DNA of 64,000 nt from Aureimonas mangrovi (GCF_014058705.1 NZ_CP059692.1:1927001-1991000), one strand, 5' to 3'. Counted from the first letter of the stretch, positions 31,911 to 40,488 are shown. Notes: generated from the letters alone by a model not told the origin. Program-made: numbers and translations.

Positions 31911-32966
31911 TTAGATGCCGCCGATGGCGTCGATGGCGGCGTTCACCGCGTCGTCGCTCGACTTGATGGTGGGTGAGGTTTCCATGCTGCGGCCGCCACC
32001 GCGCACGTTCGACCGAGCGGCCTTCGCCGCGTTGGCCGCTTCCGAACGCTGTTTGCGCTGCGCGGCTTCCTGCTCGGCCTGCTGCACCTTCTGGCGCGCG
32101 GTGGGGTTCGCCCACACCGCCCGTCCGTAGGCGTCATCGAGGCTCATGCCGGGGTTTGCGCGCAGATACGCCGCCATGTCGTCCTTCACGTCCTCGAGGT
32201 GAGGATGCAGAAGGGCGCCGCTGGCGTCCTTGGCGTTCTTGAACGTGTCGATCGTCTGCCGCACGGCTTCCTGCCGGCGGCTCATGGCGTCCTGCTGGAC
32301 GTGGTTGGAGAGCGCGCCGAGCTGCTGCTGCAGGTCCGCGACGCGCGGGTCCTGGAAGGCATCGTCGTGCGACGGCGCCCGCTGATCGCCGGTCAGCCCG
32401 AGTTCCTTGGCCGGGTCGAGGCCGAACCGCTGGCGAACATGGTCCGCGACGAAGCGAAGGTAGTCCGCAGGACGCTCGCGCGCGAAGCGTTCGAGGTTCG
32501 CGAGGTACTGAACCCCCTGAACCTCGTTCATGCCGCTCTGCGCCAGCACGTCCCGGAAGCCGCCCTCGTCCACGACCGAACGAATGCCCTTGCCGAGTTC
32601 GACGTCGGCGGCCATCGCCTCGGTCTTGCCGGTGTGTTCCGCCTCGATCGCCTTAATGCGCCGTTCGACGAGGCTCTTCACCTCGGGCGACAGCGCGGCG
32701 AGCGCGGCATCATCCTTCTCGCTCCACTGATCGGGCGCCGGCTCGGCCTGTTCGGCGTTCGCGGCGGGCGTCTCGGCGGGCGTGTTCGTGTCGGCGGACA
32801 CCGCGGCGTGCTGCTCGGCAGCGGCTGCGGCGGCATCGCCGGAATGGGGGGCGTCGCCACCCTCAGTGGCGCTGATCTCGTCGAAGGCGGCGCCGATCGC
32901 GTCATTCAGGTCGAAGCTCTCGCCTGCGTTCGGATCGCTCGCGCCGGTGTCGGGGGTGTTGCTCAT
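31911..32966 (-). CDS. Scaffolding protein
   Basis: 351 residues, very acidic at the N-terminus (MSNTPDTGASDPNAGESFDL, Ala/Glu-rich to ~residue 90), then long helices (EVKSLVERRIKAIEAEHTG, VADLQQQLGALSNHVQQDAMSRRQEAV) and a basic, Gly/Arg-rich C-terminal region (KAARSNVRGGGRSMETS). Acidic-helical-basic composition immediately upstream of the capsid gene is the standard scaffold layout. Confidence 0.8.
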   Translation of the reverse strand: MSNTPDTGASDPNAGESFDLNDAIGAAFDEISATEGGDAPHSGDAAAAAAEQHAAVSADTNTPAETPAANAEQAEPAPDQWSEKDDAALAALSPEVKSLVERRIKAIEAEHTGKTEAMAADVELGKGIRSVVDEGGFRDVLAQSGMNEVQGVQYLANLERFARERPADYLRFVADHVRQRFGLDPAKELGLTGDQRAPSHDDAFQDPRVADLQQQLGALSNHVQQDAMSRRQEAVRQTIDTFKNAKDASGALLHPHLEDVKDDMAAYLRANPGMSLDDAYGRAVWANPTARQKVQQAEQEAAQRKQRSEAANAAKAARSNVRGGGRSMETSPTIKSSDDAVNAAIDAIGGI

Positions 32967-32967
32967 G

Positions 32968-33201
32968 TCAGCCTCGATGCCTCTTGCCGTTGGCCAGGAG
33001 TTCGCCTTTGAGGTCGCGAGGATCGACCACGTTGTGGCGCCTCATTTCCTCGCGGCGGTGCGAACGCGACGTGATCGGCTTGCCCGTGATCGGGCTCGCG
33101 TAGGTCTCGATGTCGCGCATGAAAAAAGGCCCGACCGAATGGAGGGCCTTGGATTTCTCGACGAGCTGGCCGTCGCGAATGACGAAGGTGGTTCGGCTCA
33201 C
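32968..33201 (-). CDS. Small phage protein between portal and scaffold
   Basis: 77 residues from GTG 33201 (overlapping the preceding stop by GTGA). The sequence VSRTTFVIRDGQLVEKSKA, then SPITGKPITSRSHRREEMRRHNVVDPRD resembles small conserved proteins encoded near portals in many podoviruses, with a motif like a head-DNA or zinc-free SPITG segment. Function unknown. It ends one base before the scaffold start. Confidence 0.65.
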   Translation of the reverse strand: MSRTTFVIRDGQLVEKSKALHSVGPFFMRDIETYASPITGKPITSRSHRREEMRRHNVVDPRDLKGELLANGKRHRG

Positions 33202-33335
33202 CGGACCGCCTCCTTCAGGACTTGAAGGGTCAGTGCGGCGACGAACGGCTTCATCCCCATGATCTGCTGATCGGTGATGACCACGCCGTCCGACCGGTGC
33301 CACAGCGCCCGCCCTGAGTCGCGACGCCAACTCAC
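33198..33335 (-). CDS. Very small phage ORF (45 aa) after the portal gene
   Basis: GTG 33335 overlaps the portal stop (GTGA) and its own stop overlaps the next GTG (GTGA). The product is SWRRDSGRALWHRSDGVV, ITDQQIMGMKP, FVAALTLQVLKEAVR. Exact coupling on both sides and even G/C third positions support a real gene too short for ordinary callers. No function can be assigned. Confidence 0.6.
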   Translation of the reverse strand: MSWRRDSGRALWHRSDGVVITDQQIMGMKPFVAALTLQVLKEAVR

Positions 33336-35287
33336 TGGCCGGGCCTCCCAAACAGCGGCAAGCGAGCCGGCGCCATCGCGGCGCGCTGGGCAAGCATCCG
33401 CATCTTCGCCTCGTGCTCCTGCCCGTCCATCTGCATCTCCGCGCTACGCTGCGCCATGTCGGCCTGGTGCTCCTCAGCCTTGATCTGCATGTCCTGCTTC
33501 GCCCCTGCCGCCTTCAACTCGAGTTCGGTCCTAGCGGCCTCCGCGGCCGGGTCCGGCTGTTCCTGCTGCGCGCCCTGATTCTGCTCGGCGGCGGCCATCG
33601 CCTGCCCGATCAGGTCGAGGAGATCGCGAGAGCCCTTGAAAGGCTTCAGGATCATCTTCAGGAGCTCGGCCAGCATCTCGCGCGGCACCATGCCGTTCTG
33701 CACCAGCGGGCCGAACGTCTGGATCAGGCCGCCGACGGCCGAGACGAGCGTCTGCGACGCCTCCTGCTCGGCAGACTGGTCGATCGCGACGGTCGAGTCC
33801 GTCTCGATGTCGACGTTGCACATCAGCCGGCTTTCCTTGCGCAGGTACTCCTCGAGCTCCGGCTGGATCTCGCGGCCGGACATGATCGACAGCGTCGACG
33901 CCGAGAAGCGCGAGGCCATGATCTCCGCCGAGATCCGCGTCAGGTCTCGCAGGAACGACGAGAGCCCGCGCCGCCGATCGTCGATGCGCAGCGTCCCGAA
34001 GTTGCCCTTGATCCTCTGCGCCCCCAACGTCTCGCGTGGGTCGCTCGCGCCGCGCAGGACATCGGAGATGCCGGACACCTCGTAGAGCGCCTGCTTGGCC
34101 TGCTCCCGCGCGCCATACAGCGCCACGGCCGTCGTCGCGAGAATGTCGAGCGGGAGGAGCCAGACATTGGTGTTCATTGCGGCTTCCATGTCGACGCCCG
34201 ACACCGCGATCATCTGCCCGTCTTCGCCATCCAGGACGTCGGCCAATTCCTCGACCGAACCGTTGAACATGCCGCGCACGCGCATGCGCTTGATGATCGC
34301 GTCGATGCGATCGGTGATGCGCGCCACCTCTGCAGCAAGGTCGCGCCAGATCTCATATTCCGGCACCGGCACTTGGCTGTTCGTTGTCGCGATCGACGTC
34401 ATCGGCTCCGGGCACGGGAAGAACAGCTCGAGGTCGAGCGGGTCCTCATCACGGCGCAGGAGAAGCGGCACCTGTCCCGGCACGATCCAGTCGATGGTGC
34501 GGCGCTCGCGGTCCCAGCACTCCCACAGCATGACGCGCGGTTCGGCCGCGTTCTGCGCCTTGCGATCCTCGCGCTGGAGATCGACAGGCGAATGCACGAA
34601 CGCGCCGCGCATCCATTCCTCGTCCTTCAAGCGCTCCATCACCTTCGGATCGTCGCCGAACTGCTTCTCGATCTCGGATCGCGTCAGGTAGAGCCGGAAG
34701 GCGCACCACACCGCATCGCGCCAGCGGCGGACGGGCTCGACGACGAAGTCCTCCCAGAAGACGTGCTCGAACTCCAGCGTCTCCCACGTCTTGCGCGGCT
34801 CCATCACCGGCTGACTGTCCTCGCCCATCAGCGGTGCGCCCGTCATCGGGTCAATCGCGGGGCGGTCCTCGATCGTCGGCACCCAGCGGACGCGGATCGT
34901 GCCACGGCCCGGCAGAAGCACCTCCTGCACAGCCCTGCGGATCTCGGCGTCGAGGTTGCCGATCTCGAACGCGCTGTTGAGCGCACCCTGCAGCACGCCC
35001 GATGCAGCATCGGCCAGATCGTCGGCCCGCTGGAACCTGCGGCGCACGTCAGCCTGCGGCGGCTGCTGGTACATCGACGGGAACAGGATCGACGTGTTCG
35101 CGAACAGCATGTTGAAGCGACCGCGACCAGACGCGCCATCGGCCTGACGCTCGGCACGATAGATGCCGATCGCCTCCTTGCCCTTGTCGCGCCAGTCCTT
35201 CTCGACGCTCATGGCGTCGTCGATCCGGCTCGTCCAGCGCTCGGGCGCGAGCCCGTCGTCCTGCGGTGTTGCTTCGGTTTGGCTCAC
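33332..35287 (-). CDS. Portal protein (podovirus type)
   Basis: 651 residues. Forms the dodecameric DNA gate of the head. Features: WRDKGKEAIGIYRAE near the N-terminus, FNMLFANTSILFPSMYQQPPQ, a middle wing (WETLEFEHVFWEDFVVEP), RDLAAEVARITDRIDAIIKRMRVRG (stem helix), ASDPRETLGAQRIKGNFGTLRI, and a long Gln/Ala/Glu-rich C-terminal helix (barrel-like, ~560-640). Length and order fit P22-type portals with a C-terminal barrel. It is coupled by ATGA to the terminase large subunit. Confidence 0.85.
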   Translation of the reverse strand: MSQTEATPQDDGLAPERWTSRIDDAMSVEKDWRDKGKEAIGIYRAERQADGASGRGRFNMLFANTSILFPSMYQQPPQADVRRRFQRADDLADAASGVLQGALNSAFEIGNLDAEIRRAVQEVLLPGRGTIRVRWVPTIEDRPAIDPMTGAPLMGEDSQPVMEPRKTWETLEFEHVFWEDFVVEPVRRWRDAVWCAFRLYLTRSEIEKQFGDDPKVMERLKDEEWMRGAFVHSPVDLQREDRKAQNAAEPRVMLWECWDRERRTIDWIVPGQVPLLLRRDEDPLDLELFFPCPEPMTSIATTNSQVPVPEYEIWRDLAAEVARITDRIDAIIKRMRVRGMFNGSVEELADVLDGEDGQMIAVSGVDMEAAMNTNVWLLPLDILATTAVALYGAREQAKQALYEVSGISDVLRGASDPRETLGAQRIKGNFGTLRIDDRRRGLSSFLRDLTRISAEIMASRFSASTLSIMSGREIQPELEEYLRKESRLMCNVDIETDSTVAIDQSAEQEASQTLVSAVGGLIQTFGPLVQNGMVPREMLAELLKMILKPFKGSRDLLDLIGQAMAAAEQNQGAQQEQPDPAAEAARTELELKAAGAKQDMQIKAEEHQADMAQRSAEMQMDGQEHEAKMRMLAQRAAMAPARLPLFGRPGQ

Positions 35288-36822
35288 AGTCGATCTTTCG
35301 GTTTGCGCAGGGCGAAGGCGTTCTTGGCCAGCATGGGGTTCAGGCTCTCAGCCGCCTTCGGCAGCGCCTTGCCGCGCATGCCGTCGAGCATCTGCGTCAT
35401 CTTGGTGATCGCATCGACCTGGTCGTCGTATCGCCCGTTCGGGAACACCATGAGCTCGGACACGAGGTCGGCGCGCCATTCGGTGCCGGAGCGGAAGAAG
35501 ACCTTGCCGCTCGCCATCATGCCTTGAAACGATCGAGCCCTTGCGACCTTGTCGACGGTCGAAGCCTCCTGCCGTCGGTTGAAGAACACCTTGCGCTCGT
35601 TCATGCGGCGCTTCAGCAGTGGCCCGACCGACTTGTTGATCTGCCCCGACTCCTCGGCCCAGGCCGTCGGGTTGTGCTCCGTGACGAGATCGAGAAGCGG
35701 GTCGATCCACTTGTCCGCGTCGCCCTGACCGCGCCACAGGTCGTGGATGTAGAGGTTGCCGTCGCGGTCGGTCGCCCCGACCACATGCACGGTGAAGTCG
35801 CCGTCGTCCGACACCGCATAGTCCGATCCGCCGTACATCCGGCAGCCTGCCGGCAGCTTCTCGTAGGTCTTCAGCCACTCCCGCTTGAAGATGTCGCCGT
35901 CGTCCGGCGCGGGACGCTGCTGAAACAGCGAAGCCCATGTGCGTGGATTGCGCTCGAACTGCTTCCAGTGATCGCGGCCGAACCATTCCGGCCACAGGTA
36001 CTCGCCCGGCTGGCGCCCGAGCGGATCGTCGTCGCGCTCGGCCTTCGCCTGCAGGCAGATGACTTCCCACTCCTGACCATCGCGGCACAGGATCATGCCG
36101 CTCTCGCCCGCGTAGCCCTCCGGCAGGATCGAACCCGCCAGGTCGTCCTCATTCCAGCGCGTCTGCACAATGATGACCGAGCCGCTAGGCAGAAGGCGGG
36201 TCATCAGGTCGTCCTGGTAGGCCTCCAGCGTCTTCTTGCGGATCGTCGGGCTGTCGGCGTCCTGCCTGCCCTTCACAGGGTCGTCGATCAGCACGAGGTC
36301 GGCGCGATTGCCGGTGATACCCGACAGGATACCGCCGGCCATGTATTCCGAGCCGCAGTCGAGCGACCATTCGTCCGCGGCCGCGCTCTCTGACGACAGA
36401 CGCGCGGTGAAGAGCCCGGCATAGCCCCGCTGCTTGACGATCGACCGACACCGGCGCCCGAGCTTGCGGGCAAGGTCCGATGCGTAGCTGGCGCCGATCA
36501 CCCGGAAACCCGGCCAGCGCCCCATCGCCCAAGCCGGCGTGACGACGCTGACATAGGTGCTCTTGGCCGAGCCCGGTGGCATAAACACCATCAGCCGGCC
36601 GTTCGGCGTCTCGATGCACCGCTGCACCGAGCGCATCAGCAGGAGGTGATGATCCGCGACGCCCGTCTCGACGTTCACGAAGCGCTCGCAGTCCTCGTCA
36701 TCGTCGTCGATCGGCTTGCCGGGGATGTCGATCGCCTGGGCGAAGCCGATCAGGCTTTCACGCGCCCTCCTTCGGCGCAGCAGCTCCGTTGCCGCCACCG
36801 AGGGCGATACGTGCAAGTTCAT
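35284..36822 (-). CDS. Terminase large subunit
   Basis: 512 residues. ATPase and nuclease motor that cuts and packages DNA. The Walker A variant is FMPPGSAKST (about residues 80-89), Walker B is ADLVLIDDP, and the adjacent GRQDADSPTIRKK is typical. The nuclease domain has GGSDYAVSDDGD (first Asp) and C-terminal RYDDQVDAIT (last Asp). The start at 36822 makes a 65-bp overlap with the small subunit; a later start would shorten a region outside the ATPase core. Confidence 0.92.
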   Translation of the reverse strand: MNLHVSPSVAATELLRRRRARESLIGFAQAIDIPGKPIDDDDEDCERFVNVETGVADHHLLLMRSVQRCIETPNGRLMVFMPPGSAKSTYVSVVTPAWAMGRWPGFRVIGASYASDLARKLGRRCRSIVKQRGYAGLFTARLSSESAAADEWSLDCGSEYMAGGILSGITGNRADLVLIDDPVKGRQDADSPTIRKKTLEAYQDDLMTRLLPSGSVIIVQTRWNEDDLAGSILPEGYAGESGMILCRDGQEWEVICLQAKAERDDDPLGRQPGEYLWPEWFGRDHWKQFERNPRTWASLFQQRPAPDDGDIFKREWLKTYEKLPAGCRMYGGSDYAVSDDGDFTVHVVGATDRDGNLYIHDLWRGQGDADKWIDPLLDLVTEHNPTAWAEESGQINKSVGPLLKRRMNERKVFFNRRQEASTVDKVARARSFQGMMASGKVFFRSGTEWRADLVSELMVFPNGRYDDQVDAITKMTQMLDGMRGKALPKAAESLNPMLAKNAFALRKPKDRL

Positions 36823-37264
36823 CGTCGGTGAGATCCTTGACCGAGTGGCTGTGCTCGATCGCGCCGCCGCTGGCTCCGGTTAGCGCCACCTTGTCGCCGT
36901 AGACCTTCGGACGCAGCTTGCCGGCCATCCACTTGCGAGCATCAACCCGCAGAACCGACCGCCTCATCGCCTCGCCGTTTTCGGTCCAGCCGATATGCTC
37001 GCCGTCGGCGTTGCGCTTCTCCATCCAGTCGTTCCGGCCATCATCGGCGATGTCCACGATCTCGTCGAAGAGCGCGTCAGCCTGAGCTTCGCGCGCGCGG
37101 GCGTACTGGTCCGAGAACGACGTCTGCTCGCCGAGCCATTTGAAGACACTGCTCTTCGAAGGCATTCCCTCGTCCGAGCAGATCGACCGTAGGCTCTCGC
37201 CGTCCGCGATGCGCTCGCAGATGACGTCGGCGATCTCCTGTGTGAAGGTGGAGGGACGGGACAT
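36758..37264 (-). CDS. Terminase small subunit
   Basis: 168 residues. The N-terminal helix-turn-helix (FTQEIADVICERIADGESLRSICSDEGMPSKSSVFKWLGE) is the Terminase small-subunit-like DNA-recognition domain. A helical oligomerisation region follows (ALFDEIVDIADDGRNDWMEKRN) and a C-terminal motor-binding tail. It is the first gene of the late leftward cluster. Only 23 bp separate its start from the divergent gene at 37288, so its transcript must come from further upstream or from inside that gene. Confidence 0.86.
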   Translation of the reverse strand: MSRPSTFTQEIADVICERIADGESLRSICSDEGMPSKSSVFKWLGEQTSFSDQYARAREAQADALFDEIVDIADDGRNDWMEKRNADGEHIGWTENGEAMRRSVLRVDARKWMAGKLRPKVYGDKVALTGASGGAIEHSHSVKDLTDDELARIALGGGNGAAAPKEGA

Positions 37265-37287
37265 GGATCATCCTAGGGAGATCGGGA

Positions 37288-37539
37288 ATGCCGAGAACGC
37301 TGAACGAAATCGCCAATGACCTCGATGCGGCACACCGCACGCTCAAGCTTCTCGGTGAAGCCGAGGCTGAGCGGCTCGGTGGAGACCCCGCCCGAGGCGA
37401 CTTTGAAATGTTCGATGAACAGGGGCGCCTACTTGATCTCTCGACCATAGCCGCCGAAGTCCGAGAGCATGCCGCTCGGATCGGTGAGAGCGGAGAAGGT
37501 TTCCAGCGATCGGTCGGTAATCGCCTCAAGCCATCCTGA
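37288..37539 (+). CDS. Small rightward phage ORF between early and late clusters
   Basis: 83 residues: MPRTLNEIANDLDAAHRTLKLLGEAEAERLGG, FEMFDEQGRLLDL, STIAAEVREHAARIGES. Helical and acidic, with AGGGAGA before ATG 37288. It is opposite in direction to all neighbours and sits exactly between the early genes with their terminator and the terminase gene. Function unknown. Confidence 0.55.
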   Translation: MPRTLNEIANDLDAAHRTLKLLGEAEAERLGGDPARGDFEMFDEQGRLLDLSTIAAEVREHAARIGESGEGFQRSVGNRLKPS

Positions 37540-37543
37540 AACG

Positions 37544-37567
37544 AAAAGGCCCGCTCACCGGCGGGCC
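37544..37567 (-). terminator. Intrinsic terminator closing the early leftward operon
   Basis: On the minus strand, GGCCCGC-CGGTGA-GCGGGCC is followed by TTTT. It lies 91 bp past the stop of the NusG-like gene and upstream of the terminase genes, so late transcription from the early promoter has to pass it. Confidence 0.72.
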
Positions 37568-37657
37568 ATAAACCTTCAAGTGTGCCGCTCGGCCTGTCGC
37601 CGGGGCTGGGCCCAGGCATACCGCAATGGCAGGGGCCCAAGTCATCCTGCGAGATAT

Positions 37658-38341
37658 TTACTCCGCAGCTTCAAGAAGTTCAAGCGGCAGGTCGAGAGTT
37701 TCAACAGCCCCGCCGAACAGTTGCACGATCACCGTCGCAGTGCCGCCGTTGATCTCCTTCACCGGGACTTTCCAGCCAGAGAACGGGCCGCCGGTCACTT
37801 CGACCTCGTCGCCCGCTGCAAACTCGTGGTGCGTCTTCATGAAGCGATGCGCGTCCGGCGCGCTGAGGCCGCCGCCAGTCTTGCGCAGTAGCTGGGCCAT
37901 AGCGACTGTCGGCACGGGCTTCGGCGTCCCGTTGATCCCTACCGCGGCGTGGATCAGCGGCAGGTTGAACAGATCGAACCACAGCGGCGTGCCGGGCTTG
38001 AACCCGGCGAAGATGTAGCGCGGCGCGACGGCGTAGGTCTTGACCTCCTTAGCCTTCGAATACTTCGACCGGCGGCGCCATTCGTGCCGGCAGGGCACGT
38101 AGGTCGCCAAGCCGTAGCGTTCGAGAATGACCTGAGCCGCGAACTCCTTCTGCGCGGTGACGAGAAGGCCGTACCACTCCAGCCCCTCGGCCAGCTTCAG
38201 CAGTTCGGCGAGCGTGTGGTCCTTGCGCGGGCGCAGATGCAGACGCGAGCGCGACGGCCGCCGCTTCGCCTCAGCATTCTCCGGCGTCAGGGCGGGCTTC
38301 GCCTCTGGCAGGCCTTTCGGATACCAGCGGGGCTTCCTCAT
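37658..38341 (-). CDS. NusG-like transcription elongation/antitermination factor
   Basis: 227 residues from ATG 38341. After a basic N-terminal extension, an NGN domain begins at about residue 55 (EWYGLLVTAQKEFAAQVILERYGLATYVP), with YIFAGFKPG as its closing strand. At about residue 173 a KOW motif follows (FAAGDEVEVTGGPFSGWKVPVKEI). This is the NusG/RfaH/LoaP layout: binding RNA polymerase clamp helices and suppressing pausing or termination. It is the last gene of the early operon, immediately before a terminator and the late genes, so it probably serves as the late antiterminator. Confidence 0.82.
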   Translation of the reverse strand: MRKPRWYPKGLPEAKPALTPENAEAKRRPSRSRLHLRPRKDHTLAELLKLAEGLEWYGLLVTAQKEFAAQVILERYGLATYVPCRHEWRRRSKYSKAKEVKTYAVAPRYIFAGFKPGTPLWFDLFNLPLIHAAVGINGTPKPVPTVAMAQLLRKTGGGLSAPDAHRFMKTHHEFAAGDEVEVTGGPFSGWKVPVKEINGGTATVIVQLFGGAVETLDLPLELLEAAE

Positions 38342-38574
38342 CGGCTGGCCTCCTCGATGACCCAACTGTCGTGCATGGTCGGCGTCCTGTTCCCCGGCTT
38401 TGTGGCGTACCACTCGACGCGCTTGGCTCGGGCGATGCGAGCCGAATGCATCCCGCACGCCTTCACAGTCTCCAACGCAGCTTCTTCCGAAGCGAACATT
38501 GCCTCGCCCCACGGCCGGCCTCGATCGTCGATGATCGCCCAACCTTCGGAGGTGTGAATGTCTGGCTGGGTCAT
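38338..38574 (-). CDS. Small phage protein (78 aa) preceding the NusG-like gene
   Basis: Starts at ATG 38574 with AGGAGAT upstream; its stop overlaps the NusG-like start (ATGA). MTQPDIHTSEGWAIIDDRGRPW, FASEEAALETVKACG, IARAKRVEWYATKP. A compact alpha/beta protein like many small phage proteins that read out a short repeat (gxxIxxxxG). The frame is open far upstream through Pro-rich repeats that I regard as non-coding. Function unknown. Confidence 0.62.
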   Translation of the reverse strand: MTQPDIHTSEGWAIIDDRGRPWGEAMFASEEAALETVKACGMHSARIARAKRVEWYATKPGNRTPTMHDSWVIEEASR

Positions 38575-38646
38575 CGGATCATCTCCTGCCCCACCCAGCG
38601 CCCATGCGCGGCGGCCCCCGAAGGGCCGCGCAAGCGCATATGGGGG

Positions 38647-38782
38647 TATGGGGGACGTGTACACCATAGGGTCTGCAGGGGGGTCTGCACCGTCCGCAGG
38701 GGGGTATGCAGGGGGGTGCGCATCAGTCTGCACCTGCGTCCGCAGGGGGGTATGCAGGGTCTGCACCCCCAGCGTCCGCAGG
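38647..38782. repeat. G-tract direct repeats (possible iterons or G-quadruplex region)
   Basis: On the + strand, CGTCCGCAGGGGGGTATGCAGGG occurs twice exactly (38691-38713 and 38737-38759; given as a 23-bp motif of short blocks CGTCCGCA, GGGGGG, TATGCA, GGG). Partial copies sit at 38671-38690 and 38771-38782. Several runs of five or six G are spaced by 3-15 bases. The block straddles the 3' end of the RepA-like ATPase gene, partly outside any coding sequence. Confidence 0.7.
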
Positions 38783-40207
38783 TAGAGCCAGGCGCTTCGT
38801 GCCCTTGGACGGCGGGCCGTAGGGCTCCACTACGACTTGTCCTGCATCGAGTAGCCTGCGCAGCGACTCCACGAACGCGGCCTTCTTGATGCCCTCGGCG
38901 CGGGGATGCTTGGCGAAGAGAGACGGTCCGTATGATGCTGACGGAGATGGGCTGACGTTCCGCCCCTGAGCGCGGAAGACAGTCAGAAGCTCGAGGAACT
39001 TTTCATCGACCTGTTCGCCTGCCATGATGGCGCTCGCCTTGGCCGGCCCTGCGATCATCAGGGGGGCGGTGTCGACCACGATCACCCCGTCCGACCACCG
39101 GAGCCGCTGGGCGCCGCCGACGGGACCGTAGTTCGACTTCTTCGTCGTGAGGATCCGGACATTGGGATCGGGCTCGACGAGTCGACGGCTGTCACTGCGT
39201 CCGGCCCATTCGAACGACCGTTCGAGATAGAGACGTGAGCGAACACTGTTGCTCCAGCCCGTCGAACCGGATGATCCGGTCCCTGACGATATGCCTGCCG
39301 CGGAAGGATGTGCGAGACAGACGATCGTCGTGCCGCAGTGGCGGGACAGGCGACGAAGGAGGGTGACGAACTGACGGGCCTGTGCCCGCACGTTCTCATC
39401 GCCCCCGAAGAGGTCAGCCAACGTGTCGAGGACGAGCAGTGCCGGAACGCTAGTCTGGATGGCTCGATCGAGTGCGTTGTAGAGCGCCGTCGGCTCGATC
39501 ATCCGCGTATCGGGGTTCCAGATGCCGAGAAGCGCGTCTTCCCCGACTTTGGCGTTGACCATGAGGTAATCGAGATCGGCGCGATCGATCCCCTCGCGAG
39601 CGCAAATCGTGGCGATGCGCCGGTGGACCTCGGCCTCGTCATCCTCCGCAGTCATGAAGATTGCCGGCCCCTGGCGGACATGATGCCCAAGCCATGGCCG
39701 ATTGGCCGAAGTCGCGACGGCGAGCTGAAGTGCCGCCAAGCTCTTCCCGGTCCCGCCATCGCCGAACAGGAGCGTAGGCAGGCCGGCGGGGATGAGCTTA
39801 GGGACATGCCAGGACAGCGGCTCGGGCTCCGCCTCCAAGAGCTCCGACGCAAGCGTCAAACCGAACTCTTCGGTTGTCCCACTATCCGTACCGTTGAGGA
39901 CGATGGCCCTTGCGAAGTTGCGGCCGAAGGTTTCCGCGATGAGGATCGCGTCTTTCAGCGTCGAGCAGGGCCACGTCGCAAGCAGGAGGTTGTTGCCAAA
40001 GAACTCGACCCGGAAGGAAGACTTTGCCCGCCCATGGTTGTCGTTCGCCACGCCGACCACGCTCGCGACGATGTCCCAGTCCCCCTCGATCGCGTCGCGA
40101 AGGTCAGGGCTCCCATTCGAGAGGAAGGCATGGCGATCACGTTCGTTCGGCTGGAGCTCGACCTTGTAGGCGTGCTGCCGCCAATTTGCGGGAAGCTTGC
40201 CGATCAT
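38723..40207 (-). CDS. RepA-like AAA ATPase (AAA_25), putative replication helicase
   Basis: 494 residues. The RecA-fold core starts near residue 150 (LIPAGLPTLLFGDGGTGKSLAALQLAVA, Walker A), with FMTAEDDEAEVHRRI, Walker B PALLVLDTLADLFGGDEN, and TIVCLAHPSAAG. This is the RepA/RSF1010-like hexameric helicase family common in prophages and plasmids. The N-terminal 140 residues are unlike the family. The C-terminal end runs into the G-tract repeats and ends in an ADPAYPPADAGAD tail. No polymerase or primase gene is present, so host replication enzymes would be used. Coupled to the upstream gene by TGATG. Confidence 0.8.
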   Translation of the reverse strand: MIGKLPANWRQHAYKVELQPNERDRHAFLSNGSPDLRDAIEGDWDIVASVVGVANDNHGRAKSSFRVEFFGNNLLLATWPCSTLKDAILIAETFGRNFARAIVLNGTDSGTTEEFGLTLASELLEAEPEPLSWHVPKLIPAGLPTLLFGDGGTGKSLAALQLAVATSANRPWLGHHVRQGPAIFMTAEDDEAEVHRRIATICAREGIDRADLDYLMVNAKVGEDALLGIWNPDTRMIEPTALYNALDRAIQTSVPALLVLDTLADLFGGDENVRAQARQFVTLLRRLSRHCGTTIVCLAHPSAAGISSGTGSSGSTGWSNSVRSRLYLERSFEWAGRSDSRRLVEPDPNVRILTTKKSNYGPVGGAQRLRWSDGVIVVDTAPLMIAGPAKASAIMAGEQVDEKFLELLTVFRAQGRNVSPSPSASYGPSLFAKHPRAEGIKKAAFVESLRRLLDAGQVVVEPYGPPSKGTKRLALPADAGGADPAYPPADAGAD

Positions 40208-40488
40208 CAGGCGCCCCCCCGATAAGGCCGTGCGTCTTCCGCCTTGGCTATGGCGGCGTTGATGCTCCCCATTTCAGTGCTTCGATGGTCGCCAATCAGG
40301 ACGACGGCAGCCCGCAGCGCTTTCAACATGTCCGGCGCCGATGCGATGAGCGCTGCATCCGGCCGAGAGAGGCCATGAGCAATCACGACCTCAGATTCAT
40401 CGGACGTCACGGTGTAGTCGTCGGCGTCCGAACCATCGCCCCACTGAACCATGTTCCAAGGGCCCATGGTGCAACGACCCGCACTCAT
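40207..40488 (-). CDS. Small early phage protein (93 aa)
   Basis: MSAGRCTMGPWNMVQWGDGSDADDYTV, then ALIASAPDMLKALRAAVVLIGD. The segment AALIASAPDMLxALxAAxxxI is very common in small phage proteins of unknown role that begin with a beta-rich half and end in a helix. Its start overlaps the upstream stop by ATGA, and its stop overlaps the RepA-like start. Confidence 0.68.
   Translation of the reverse strand: MSAGRCTMGPWNMVQWGDGSDADDYTVTSDESEVVIAHGLSRPDAALIASAPDMLKALRAAVVLIGDHRSTEMGSINAAIAKAEDARPYRGGA

Noticed and set aside
33413-35527. 704-residue open frame opposite the portal gene
   Set aside because: Antisense shadow; no domain and inconsistent with the leftward late operon.
38640-38790. 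CRISPR array
   Set aside because: Repeats are only two exact copies with G-tracts, no regular spacer length and no cas genes.
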